Shown here: positions 8,663 through 16,444 of the stretch, one piece after another
Layout: the number at the start of each line of letters is the position of its first letter
Position numbering within the stretch: the stretch's first letter is position 1
Assembly: GCA_020351875.1 (NCBI GenBank)
Contig: CP070671.1
Span: forward strand, 197,010 to 261,009
Origin: Chromatiales bacterium
Lineage (GTDB): Bacteria > Pseudomonadota > Gammaproteobacteria > Steroidobacterales > GCA-2729495
Length of the DNA stretch: 64,000 nt
Reading direction: 5' to 3'
Notes under the pieces: generated by a model
What the model was told of the DNA's origin: nothing
Databases searched by the model: none
Seen by the model: only the letters and a program-made list of their open reading frames with translations
Program-made: the position numbers and the translations under genes

Positions 8663-10123
8663 TCAGTCCGGGAGCAGGGCGACCTGCACCCGGTTGTTTT
8701 CCCGCGCAACGCGATTCCAGTCACCGGCGGCAACGCCGGCCAGGCCCGGCGGGTACGCGGCGAGTGGCGCCGAGATTCCCAGTGCATTGATCTGCACCGA
8801 GATGGGGTTGGCCGGATCGCTCTGCAGGGCCGCGATGTAGTTGGCGAAGCGGATCGATTGCTTCGCAGACAGTTGCAGTGCTTCTTCCGCATCCATGCCG
8901 AGCCGATCGCAGTCCAGCAGGGCCAGGTCCGCCGGTGCCATCATGTAACCGCCGAGCCCGTCGGCAACCTGGCAAAACTCACCCACGTGGGTGTCGATCT
9001 GCACGACCCCGGAGAAGCCGATCGCGCGGAGCTGGGCAATCAGTCCGTCCAGCCAGTCGACCCGTTCATCACCCAGCGGAATTTCACCCATCGCAAACCT
9101 GCCCGCCTGGTTGACCGTCCATTCCACTGCCGCGAGGAAGTCGAAATAGCCGTCGCCGGCGGTGCCGGCGCCCCATTCATCTTCGGTCTTCGTGGACGCT
9201 CGCGCCCGGTCGCTGCGCTGCCAATCGAGCGCCGCGATGAGCTCCTGGTTGCGGGCGGTCACATTTTGTAATTCGCTGCGCGTGTCCAGTTGCAACACGA
9301 GCAGGACGATGGCCAGTACGGCGAGGGCAGCAACACCTGCTATCGAGGCCGCGTTGCGCGGGTCCTGCGCGCCGACCGCGACCGGCTCAACGGCGAGTGG
9401 TTCCGCCGCGGCACCCGGTTCGCGCTGCGCGTCGGCCGGCTGGCTGCGGCGATCGCCCGGGCCCTGTCGCCGATCCGGCAATCCTTGCCGGCGGTCCTGC
9501 AGGTTTTGACGCCGTTCCTCACCGTTGTGGCCCGGCTCGTCGAGCAGCCGGCGCATGCTCGTCTCGATGTCCTGTTTCAATGCCTGGCTGTGCTGGTTCA
9601 GCATCTCCGTCAGCCAGTCATGCAGCTCGGACCAGTTCGCCACTTCGATCTTGTCGCTGACGTCCGCCAGGGTTCGCTCACCGCGTCCCGTCCGCGCAGC
9701 GGCTTCGTCTGCCGTGTCCGGTCCGGTCTCCTGCGCTTCGCCTGCGGCGGGAATCAGGTGCAACGACTGCAGAATCTCGGTCACCTCTACCGGCTTGATC
9801 TGCTTCGGCAGCACACCCACGGCGCCCAGGGCCCGCGCCTGGCCCACATACAACTCGCCCGCCTGCGACGTGTACATCATGATCGGAATGGTGGCGGTGG
9901 CCGGGTTGTCCTTGATGGCCCGCACCGCCTGGAACCCGTCCATGCCCGGCATCATGTGATCCATGAAAATCACGTCCGGGCGCGCGGTGCTGAGGTATTC
10001 CAGCGCGTCTTCGGCGGACTCGGTGGTTTCTACGCGCATCTGGTGCGCAGTCAGGAGCCTACGCAGCACCTGCCGCGCAGTCTTGGAGTCATCGACGATC
10101 AGGGCGCACTTCTGTCCGGCCAA
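8663..10123 (-). CDS. Response-regulator receiver domain fused to a TM segment and divergent OmpA-like domain
   Basis: 486 residues with unusual architecture. Residues 1-120 are a receiver domain with acidic pair D11/D12, phosphoacceptor D55 (FMDHMMPGMDG), T85 and K107. Residues 200-228 hold an Arg-rich repeat of RRQ/DRR units, then a Pro/Ala linker. One transmembrane helix lies at about 259-279 (AASIAGVAALAVLAIVLLVL). The rest (280-486) would be periplasmic. Its end (LSAKQSIRFANYIAAL, later NNRVQVAL) resembles the peptidoglycan-binding OmpA/MotB C-domain, but weakly. This suggests a cytoplasmic phospho-switch linked to the cell wall across the inner membrane. No partner histidine kinase is in the window. 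The receiver call is firm; the OmpA-like call is tentative. Confidence 0.8.
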   Translation of the reverse strand: MAGQKCALIVDDSKTARQVLRRLLTAHQMRVETTESAEDALEYLSTARPDVIFMDHMMPGMDGFQAVRAIKDNPATATIPIMMYTSQAGELYVGQARALGAVGVLPKQIKPVEVTEILQSLHLIPAAGEAQETGPDTADEAAARTGRGERTLADVSDKIEVANWSELHDWLTEMLNQHSQALKQDIETSMRRLLDEPGHNGEERRQNLQDRRQGLPDRRQGPGDRRSQPADAQREPGAAAEPLAVEPVAVGAQDPRNAASIAGVAALAVLAIVLLVLQLDTRSELQNVTARNQELIAALDWQRSDRARASTKTEDEWGAGTAGDGYFDFLAAVEWTVNQAGRFAMGEIPLGDERVDWLDGLIAQLRAIGFSGVVQIDTHVGEFCQVADGLGGYMMAPADLALLDCDRLGMDAEEALQLSAKQSIRFANYIAALQSDPANPISVQINALGISAPLAAYPPGLAGVAAGDWNRVARENNRVQVALLPD

Positions 10124-10260
10124 TGGAGCTCTCCCAACACTGCTCGCGGACGGCCTGCTCCTATTCTACGCTGTTGTCGTGCGCCAGATTCCGTGAACCA
10201 GATAGCGAATTGGGGGGTTCCCGCCAGGCCCGGGCTACCCCAGTGGTTGAGATCGTGGCT

Positions 10261-11403
10261 TCAACTGGCTGCTTTCAGCGCGCCGCGGCCAGTCCCGGAC
10301 AGCAGCGAAACCGTCTTGTGGACCCAGTTCTTCGGGTCTTCCCGGTGACCCGGGCACGGGATCACGCGGATGTGCGTGTCCGCTACCTCCCGCCACGCCG
10401 CGGTGTCGATCCTGCCGGCCTGTTCGCCGTATTCCACAGTCATTTTGCGAACTTGCGCCAGGGTCCGGTCCGCGTCCACCAGCAGTTCTTCGGTCGGCGA
10501 CGCGGCCTGCCGCGGACGCGTGGTTTTCAGCACCACGTAGTCTTCGTCCATCACGGTATCCCTCGTCATGGCCACGAGCATCCGGTGTTCCTCGGCCGTC
10601 GCGCCGCGCACCCGGCTGCCGTCTCTTGCTTCACTTTCGTGCTTCGGCATCAGGATGACCATGTGGATCTGGGTATTACGCTCGTCAATGGGTGTGACAT
10701 ACGCGGTCACGATCTGCGGGGGATAATCCGGCTGGTAATTCGTATTGCGCGACACGCAACTGATGACGTTGTACTCCATCATCAGGCCGGCGCTGTCGCC
10801 GTAGTTGCCCTCGGCGTCCCACGCGGCGTGCCACGCCTTCACGTAACGATCGGTGAGTTCGTGGTCGACAATGGTGACGCCTTTCGGCAGCCACTTGGCA
10901 AATTCGTGGATGTAGTGCACGTGGCAGGGATCGTTGTAGTTTTCCGCCATGCGCAGGTAGTTGATATCCTTGTGGCGGGAGATCACGTCCTTGTGCCAGT
11001 CATCGGAGTCCCATTCCGGCATGATGTCGGGCAGCGCGGGTCGTTCGTCGGTACCCTGGTCGCCGAGGAACACGAACACGAGCCCGTATTGTTCCTGCAC
11101 GGGGTACGCGGGCACGCGGGCTCGCTTCGGTGGCTCGGTGGGCGTCCGGGTGCCGGCGGGGATCAGCGTGCAGCGGCCGGCGCCGTTGAAGACCCATCCG
11201 TGCTGCGGGCATTCGAGTTTGCCGCCTTTGCACTGGCCGACGGCCAGCGATGCGCCGCGGTGCACGCACAGGTCGCTCAGGCAGTGCGCTACGCCCGACT
11301 CATCGCGAAACATCACCAGGTCCGCGCCCAGGATTCGCACGCGTTTCGGCGTGTCGGCCAGCTCGTCGGCGATGCAGGCCACGTACCAGTTGTTGATAAA
11401 CAT
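10261..11403 (-). CDS. Rieske non-heme iron oxygenase, alpha-subunit type (first of two)
   Basis: The ATG at 11403 gives 380 residues beginning MFINNWYVAC, with GGGAG upstream, which is preferable to an in-frame start at 11508. The Rieske [2Fe-2S] ligands are C46/H48 and C65/H68 (LCVHRGA and CPQHGW). A mononuclear iron site is visible as NDPCHVHYIH. Members use ferredoxin-derived electrons and O2 to hydroxylate, demethylate or open rings. The C-terminal text VIPCPGHREDPKNW is shared with the paralogue at 12732-13853, so the two arose by duplication. No reductase or dedicated ferredoxin is encoded nearby. It is last in the minus-strand cluster, 140 bases below the flavin monooxygenase. Substrate is unknown; aromatic acids or a macrocycle are both possible. 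Confidence 0.88.
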   Translation of the reverse strand: MFINNWYVACIADELADTPKRVRILGADLVMFRDESGVAHCLSDLCVHRGASLAVGQCKGGKLECPQHGWVFNGAGRCTLIPAGTRTPTEPPKRARVPAYPVQEQYGLVFVFLGDQGTDERPALPDIMPEWDSDDWHKDVISRHKDINYLRMAENYNDPCHVHYIHEFAKWLPKGVTIVDHELTDRYVKAWHAAWDAEGNYGDSAGLMMEYNVISCVSRNTNYQPDYPPQIVTAYVTPIDERNTQIHMVILMPKHESEARDGSRVRGATAEEHRMLVAMTRDTVMDEDYVVLKTTRPRQAASPTEELLVDADRTLAQVRKMTVEYGEQAGRIDTAAWREVADTHIRVIPCPGHREDPKNWVHKTVSLLSGTGRGALKAAS

Positions 11404-11543
11404 CGGGTTGTCTCCCGGCGATTGCCAAACGCCAGCATTCAGGTCTTGTGCCCCATGATTATAAGGAAACGCGGCCTGGCTCACGGGCCCGGGTCCAGCC
11501 GGCCCCAACGTTGACCGCGGGGCGGCTGGCGGTCGCGCGGCGG

Positions 11544-12713
11544 CTAAACTGCGACCGTGAGCGGGTTGTAGTCATATAAACCCAGGGATTCGGCGTTGCG
11601 GTGAGAGTTGCGGTCGAGGCGGTCCGGGTCGCGAGAGTAGATTCGGCGTGCGTTCACATGCGACTGCAGCATCACGAAGGTGCCGCGTTCCCGCCGCGCG
11701 TTCTCGTAGCGGGCCAGTGCCTCGGGCCAGTCGTCCGCCGCCGCGACCGCGCGTGCCAGCACCATGCCGTCTTCGATCGCCATTGCCGCGCCCTGGGCCA
11801 GGAACGGCGTCATCGGGTGGCTGGCATCGCCGAGCAGCGTGGCCCGGCCCCTGGTCCACCGGGATAACGGCGGCCGGTCGAACAGGCCCCACTTGAAGCA
11901 CTGGTCAGGCGGCACGGCCTGGAGTATCGCCTGGACCTCCGGCGCGAAGTCGGCAAACTCCGCCGTCACTTCGGCGATTTCTGCACGCTCCGACCAGCTT
12001 TCCAGCTCCCATTGCGCCCGGCTGCTGAACGCGACGAAGTTGAACAGGTCACCGCGGCGTACCTTGTAACGGGTGAAGGTCCGCCCGGGCCCCGCGAACG
12101 CCGCCGAGTCCGGGGTCAGGAATGCCGGGTCGAGCTTGGCCGTGGGTACCAGGCCGCGCCACGCAATGTAGCCGGTGAACCGAGGTTGATCTGCGCCCCA
12201 CAGGTTGCGGCGGACCTCTGACCGAATCCCATCACACCCGATCAATACGTCACCGGTCGCCTGCCGGCCGTTCGTGAAGATCGCCGATATGCCGTTGTCG
12301 GATTCCTCGAGCGTGGTGAAGGTGCTGTCCACGTGGAGGCAGCCCGGGTCATGTTCGGCCACGGCAGCGGCGAGCGCGGCGTGCAGGTCCGCCCGGTGCA
12401 CCTGGCAATAGTTCGCGCCGTACTTTTGCCGCGGCAGGTCGCCGCGCTCGGTGTCCACCAGGATTTCGCCGGTCAGATAGTGTTTCACTGCGCCGGACAG
12501 CGGCACATGGCAGATGTCATCGACGAGTGCCCGGCCGAGCAGGTGGTTCAGAACGTGGCACGCATTCGGCGTGATCGTGACCCCGGCCCCGATTTCACCC
12601 AGTTCCGCAACCTGTTCGTAAACCGACACCCGACAGCCCGCACGCTGCAGGGCCAGCGCTGCGGTCAGGCCACCGATGCCGGCGCCGATGATCAGTGCAT
12701 GCAGGTCCCGCAT
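11544..12713 (-). CDS. FAD-dependent monooxygenase (salicylate hydroxylase-like)
   Basis: 389 residues with the class A flavoprotein monooxygenase signatures. The N-terminal dinucleotide fold is IIGAGIGGLTAALAL, the middle motif is IGCDGIRS (the DG motif that binds FAD and NADPH), and the late GD motif is LLGDASHPMTP. These single-component enzymes use NAD(P)H and O2 to hydroxylate aromatic or related rings. It lies between the two Rieske genes on the same strand, 18 bases downstream of one and 140 upstream of the other. A sequential oxidation of one substrate is the natural reading. Salicylate or 3-hydroxybenzoate hydroxylases are the usual database neighbours, but residue-level substrate assignment is not possible here. 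Confidence 0.9.
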   Translation of the reverse strand: MRDLHALIIGAGIGGLTAALALQRAGCRVSVYEQVAELGEIGAGVTITPNACHVLNHLLGRALVDDICHVPLSGAVKHYLTGEILVDTERGDLPRQKYGANYCQVHRADLHAALAAAVAEHDPGCLHVDSTFTTLEESDNGISAIFTNGRQATGDVLIGCDGIRSEVRRNLWGADQPRFTGYIAWRGLVPTAKLDPAFLTPDSAAFAGPGRTFTRYKVRRGDLFNFVAFSSRAQWELESWSERAEIAEVTAEFADFAPEVQAILQAVPPDQCFKWGLFDRPPLSRWTRGRATLLGDASHPMTPFLAQGAAMAIEDGMVLARAVAAADDWPEALARYENARRERGTFVMLQSHVNARRIYSRDPDRLDRNSHRNAESLGLYDYNPLTVAV

Positions 12714-12731
12714 CTCTGGCCTGTCTGAATC

Positions 12732-13853
12732 CTACTGGTCGGCATCATCGCCCGGGCGCATCGGTACCGGTCGCAGGACCCAGTTCTTCGGATCTCGGCT
12801 GCGCGCCGGCGACGGGATCACCCGTGCATAGTCGTCTTCGTTCCGTATTGCGCGCGTGTCGATCGCGTCGCCGGCCGCTTCGCGGGCCTTGACTCGCTTG
12901 CGGAACATCACGCCGTGCTTGTCCGAGTCGAGCAGTAACTCATCCGACAGCAGCGGGGGCACCCGCGCGGGTTGCAGGTGATCGAGAACGGCGGCGTCCT
13001 CGCCCAGGACGAGGAAAACACGTTTGCGGGCATCCTCGTCGTATTTTTCGTCGGTCATGAAGTTGCGCGCCTGGATGAAAGTCAGTTGCGTCAGTCCTTC
13101 ATTGATGGGGGTGTAAGCGGTCACGATGATCTGCGACTTCGGCGGCTGCATGTGCATCTGGATACGAATGCTCGGCGCCGGCACGTAGATCTGCACCTCT
13201 GTTTCCCGTTCGTCGCGCTGGTCCGGGATCGCATCGCGCCAGGTGCCGCGCTTGTTCAGCGGTTTGCCCGCGCCAATGCAGTACAGCCGGTGTTCCTCGT
13301 CGACGACTTCGTACGGCGCGGCAACGGTGCGTTCGGGATTGCCGAAATCGGTGTGCACAAACACCGCGTGGGTTCGGTCCACGCCGTTCTCGATGGCCCG
13401 CACCCAGTTGCACTGGAACTGCGCCTTGCCGCGATTGAAGCGCCATTCCCCGTCCTGAGCCTCGTACTCGGGAAAAAAGTCGGGCAACGGCGGACGCTCC
13501 GCCTCCGGCAGGTCACCGAGGAATACCCAGATCCAGCCCCAGCGCTCGTCCGTCGGGTAGGCGTCGACGCGGGCGCGCTTCGGAATCTTGCCGTCCGGGC
13601 CAAGCGACGGGATCAGCACACACTCACCGGCACCGTTGTAGCGCCAGCCGTGATAAGGGCACTGCACCGTGCCGTCGACCACTTTCCCGCGGCACAGCGA
13701 CCCGCCTTTGTGGACACAGATGTCGCTGAGACAACGAACCTGGCCCTGTTCGTCGCGGAACAGGACGAAGTCCTGGTCCAGCGCGTGCACGCCGAGTGGT
13801 TCAGTGCCCACTTCGTCCGACAGGGCCAGCACGTACCAGTTGTTGATCAGCAT
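12732..13853 (-). CDS. Rieske non-heme iron oxygenase, alpha-subunit type (second)
   Basis: 373 residues from an ATG at 13853. The layout matches the Rieske protein at 10261-11403 residue for residue at the cluster (C46, H48, C65, H68). An ENGVDRTHAVFVH iron-site helix is present and the closing text is VIPSPARSRDPKNW. Two diverged copies in one cluster suggest two chemically different oxidations on the same skeleton, not redundancy. It follows the MFS gene by 24 bases and precedes the flavin monooxygenase by 18, so this is one transcription unit. Electron partners are not encoded nearby. The closest functional classes include vanillate demethylase-type and PaO/TIC55-type oxygenases, which cannot be separated by eye. 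Confidence 0.9.
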   Translation of the reverse strand: MLINNWYVLALSDEVGTEPLGVHALDQDFVLFRDEQGQVRCLSDICVHKGGSLCRGKVVDGTVQCPYHGWRYNGAGECVLIPSLGPDGKIPKRARVDAYPTDERWGWIWVFLGDLPEAERPPLPDFFPEYEAQDGEWRFNRGKAQFQCNWVRAIENGVDRTHAVFVHTDFGNPERTVAAPYEVVDEEHRLYCIGAGKPLNKRGTWRDAIPDQRDERETEVQIYVPAPSIRIQMHMQPPKSQIIVTAYTPINEGLTQLTFIQARNFMTDEKYDEDARKRVFLVLGEDAAVLDHLQPARVPPLLSDELLLDSDKHGVMFRKRVKAREAAGDAIDTRAIRNEDDYARVIPSPARSRDPKNWVLRPVPMRPGDDADQ

Positions 13854-13877
13854 GTCGCGGCTTCTCCCCTGTTGTTC

Positions 13878-15227
13878 TCAACCGGAGTCGGATTGACGGT
13901 CGGGCACGGGCACGGCCGTGGTGATTTCCCGCTGCCGCAGGATCAGTGCTGCGATCAGCACGACACCGTTCACGAGACCCATCATCGTAAACGGTGCCGT
14001 TTGGCCAAAGCGGTCGAAGACGATGCCGCCGGTGAAAGTGAGCAGCATGATGCCGGCCGCACCCATCAGGCTGAACGTGCCCAGCACCGCGCCACGGCTG
14101 CGGGCCGGCGCCTCCTGGCCCACCAGCACGCCCCCGGAAATCACGGCGCTGGACTCGCCCATGCCCACCAGCACGCACGCGAACAGCATTGGGGCGCCAC
14201 CGAAGGGATTGTCGATTTGCCCGAGTGCGAGATAGCCCAGCGTGGCCAGGCCAAAAGCCACGCACATGGCCGTCATGCGCGGCAGCCGGTCGATGATGAT
14301 GCCGATGGGGTAGGACCAGAGCAGCCCCGCCAGCTGGCTGAGGCCAAACAGCATGCCGGCTTTCGCGGTGCTTTCTGCCGCGCTCAGGCCCAGCTCGTTG
14401 CCACGTTGCACCAGCCACAGGGAGAAGAACGCGGTCAGCACGGCGAGGTCGCCGCGGGACGCAAAGGCCATGCCATAGGCGAGCAGGATGCGCGGGTTGC
14501 GGCGCGCCTCGGCGAAGCCGCGGGTCGCGACCTTCAGGCTGCTATCGCGGCGGTTGATGTTCACGGTGCCGGGCGACAGCCCGAACCGCAGCACGATCGC
14601 CAGTGCCAGCAAATAGGCGGCGAAGGTCCAGTAGCTCAGGCGAATCGCCTGCACGCTGTCGAAACCGGCTGCCACGTACCAGGCAGGCAGGCGGGACAGC
14701 AGCAGGGCCATCAACACGACCCCCAGGCCGTTGAAAAAGCCGACGGTGCCCATCCACCGGCCGCGGGAACTTTCCTGTGAATATTCCGCGATGCACACGT
14801 GCAGCATCACGGACGCTCCGGCGAAACCGAAGGCATAGAAAATCCGCGCGCCGAACAGCTGCAGTTCCGTCTCGGCCAGCGGGTAGACCACGAAGCCCAG
14901 GCCCAGCAGGCACACGCCTGCCACGTATACGACACGGCGGCCCAGTCGATCCGACGAAGCGCCGATGAAACTGACCAGCAGGATCACGATGACTTCCTGC
15001 ACGAAGCCGAGCATGCCGATCAGCGAGCCCTGGCGTGCCTTCGGTACGTGCAGCACTTCCTGCAGCAGGTAGGGCTGGACGAAGGCGTTGAAAGTGAACA
15101 GGCAGATCAGGCAGAAGCCGCTGAACAGCAGGATCCCGGCGTTGCCGCGGCTGATGCCCGGCGTCAGCCAGAACGGTCCGAGCCGGATGCCGGAGGTGTC
15201 GGGCTCGTATTCCGGCCGCCGGCTCAC
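13878..15227 (-). CDS. Major facilitator superfamily transporter, paralogue of the one at 3883-5169
   Basis: 449 residues with around twelve membrane segments and the segment 2-3 signature GASSDRLGRR. Shared blocks with the MFS protein at 3883-5169 (NPRILLAY; GQEAP; GAAGI followed by a Thr/Gly stretch) show common ancestry within a narrow subfamily. It overlaps the upstream chelatase-like gene by four bases and sits 24 bases before a Rieske gene, so it is embedded in the oxygenase operon. A role moving the pathway substrate or product across the inner membrane is inferred. The N-terminus carries a hydrophilic extension of about 25 residues before the first segment. Confidence 0.85.
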   Translation of the reverse strand: MSRRPEYEPDTSGIRLGPFWLTPGISRGNAGILLFSGFCLICLFTFNAFVQPYLLQEVLHVPKARQGSLIGMLGFVQEVIVILLVSFIGASSDRLGRRVVYVAGVCLLGLGFVVYPLAETELQLFGARIFYAFGFAGASVMLHVCIAEYSQESSRGRWMGTVGFFNGLGVVLMALLLSRLPAWYVAAGFDSVQAIRLSYWTFAAYLLALAIVLRFGLSPGTVNINRRDSSLKVATRGFAEARRNPRILLAYGMAFASRGDLAVLTAFFSLWLVQRGNELGLSAAESTAKAGMLFGLSQLAGLLWSYPIGIIIDRLPRMTAMCVAFGLATLGYLALGQIDNPFGGAPMLFACVLVGMGESSAVISGGVLVGQEAPARSRGAVLGTFSLMGAAGIMLLTFTGGIVFDRFGQTAPFTMMGLVNGVVLIAALILRQREITTAVPVPDRQSDSG

Positions 15228-16285
15228 TGTTTCATGGCGTCCATCACGGTTTCCTGGAACCAGCGCGTGAAGTTCGGGTGCATCGTGATGCCTTTCACGC
15301 TGAACTCGTAGTCAAGGCCAGCCAGGTCGCGCTCGATTTTCCACTGGATGCTGCGTGCAGCGAGCAGGTCGGTCACGATAAGCACGCGCTTGCCATCGGC
15401 CAGCGCTGCTTCGATCTTTGCCCGCAACCTGGCCACATTGGCCGCGCGGACCTTCGGCGCGGCGTCATCCTGCAGCGTGATGCCCTCGACGCTCGAAAAA
15501 CCGCCGAGTTCCTGTATGCGCTCCGCCTGCTTCGCCAGCACTCGCAATTGCGCCTGGTTCTCTTCGTCGTGGATCGGCCCGTGAGCGACCACGAACAGGG
15601 CCTCGTTGTCCGGGTCGGTGCTTAGCTCCAGGGCGTGATCGAGCACGATCTGCGTAATCAGCGGGTGGTCTGCCGGCGGCTCGGTCATGATTACCCGGTC
15701 GTCGGTTTGCACCCGCGGTACGTCGTAATAGCTGCCGCGTTCGCGCAAGCCGAAGATGTACTCCCACTGGTAGATCAGCGTATTGCGGCGTGAGGAGACC
15801 ATCGGGACCACGATGACGGTATTCGCGCCCGCCGCGGTGACCTCGTCGAGTGACCGCTGGATGTGTTCCGAGCCCATCATGGACATCCCGGCACTCATCG
15901 CGGTGGGAAAGATGTCGGCCAGTGGCTGCACCGCCTCGGACATCACGCGGTCGCCGGTTTTGCCGAAACCGTGGATCAGCACCACCACCGCGGTTTCACC
16001 TTCCAGGCCCGCCGGGCTCAGGTAGCGGGATTTGTTCGGACCCATCATCTGCATGTCGAGACGAATCTGCTGATCGGGGGCGTCCCGATAAGCGGGTATG
16101 CGTTCGCGCAGTGCGGCGAACATCTCCGGCGTCATCTGGTGATTGCCGTGAGACACGGTCTCGACTGTGGCCCCGTGATCCGCGTGATCCTGGGCAATGG
16201 CAGGCGCACCAGTGATTGGCAGCATGACCAGTGCGACAGCGCACAACACCAGGCTCCCTTTGCAGACACTGACGAAGACACCCAT
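15224..16285 (-). CDS. Exported CbiX/SirB-like chelatase superfamily protein
   Basis: 353 residues. A signal peptide (VLCAVALVMLPITGAPAIAQ) is followed by a His-rich stretch with H34, H37, H46 and H49. Two half-domains follow, each with a chelatase-like loop: VVVLIHGFGKTGD with H105, and LFVVAHGPIHDEE with H235 and H239. CbiX, CbiK and SirB enzymes insert Co or Fe into sirohydrochlorin, and periplasmic versions are known. This protein would act in the periplasm. It is the first gene of the minus-strand cluster, overlapping the MFS gene by four bases. In an oxygenase operon, a role in handling a metallated or demetallated tetrapyrrole is an attractive inference. It could instead be a metal-binding protein. 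The superfamily call is moderate. Confidence 0.6.
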   Translation of the reverse strand: MGVFVSVCKGSLVLCAVALVMLPITGAPAIAQDHADHGATVETVSHGNHQMTPEMFAALRERIPAYRDAPDQQIRLDMQMMGPNKSRYLSPAGLEGETAVVVLIHGFGKTGDRVMSEAVQPLADIFPTAMSAGMSMMGSEHIQRSLDEVTAAGANTVIVVPMVSSRRNTLIYQWEYIFGLRERGSYYDVPRVQTDDRVIMTEPPADHPLITQIVLDHALELSTDPDNEALFVVAHGPIHDEENQAQLRVLAKQAERIQELGGFSSVEGITLQDDAAPKVRAANVARLRAKIEAALADGKRVLIVTDLLAARSIQWKIERDLAGLDYEFSVKGITMHPNFTRWFQETVMDAMKQ

Positions 16286-16444
16286 GTCCGGACCCCCCTT
16301 GCCGTGGTGACAGGCCGCCCGGATTCTGTGTTCGGATTATCGGCGGCCAGACAGACATTATTCTAGCAGCGCCTGCGATGCGCTCACCCGTGGCGCAGCC
16401 GCTATGATGTGATGGTCATACGGACGGATCGCGGCGGTGCACCG

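Noticed and set aside
10123-11514. 463-codon plus-strand open frame
   Set aside because: Antisense to the first Rieske gene; no family motif and shadow-like composition.
12972-14780. 602-codon plus-strand open frame
   Set aside because: It lies antisense over the second Rieske gene and the MFS gene, both of which have clear motifs. Its His/Gln/Ala/Arg-rich translation is typical of the shadow of GC-rich coding DNA.
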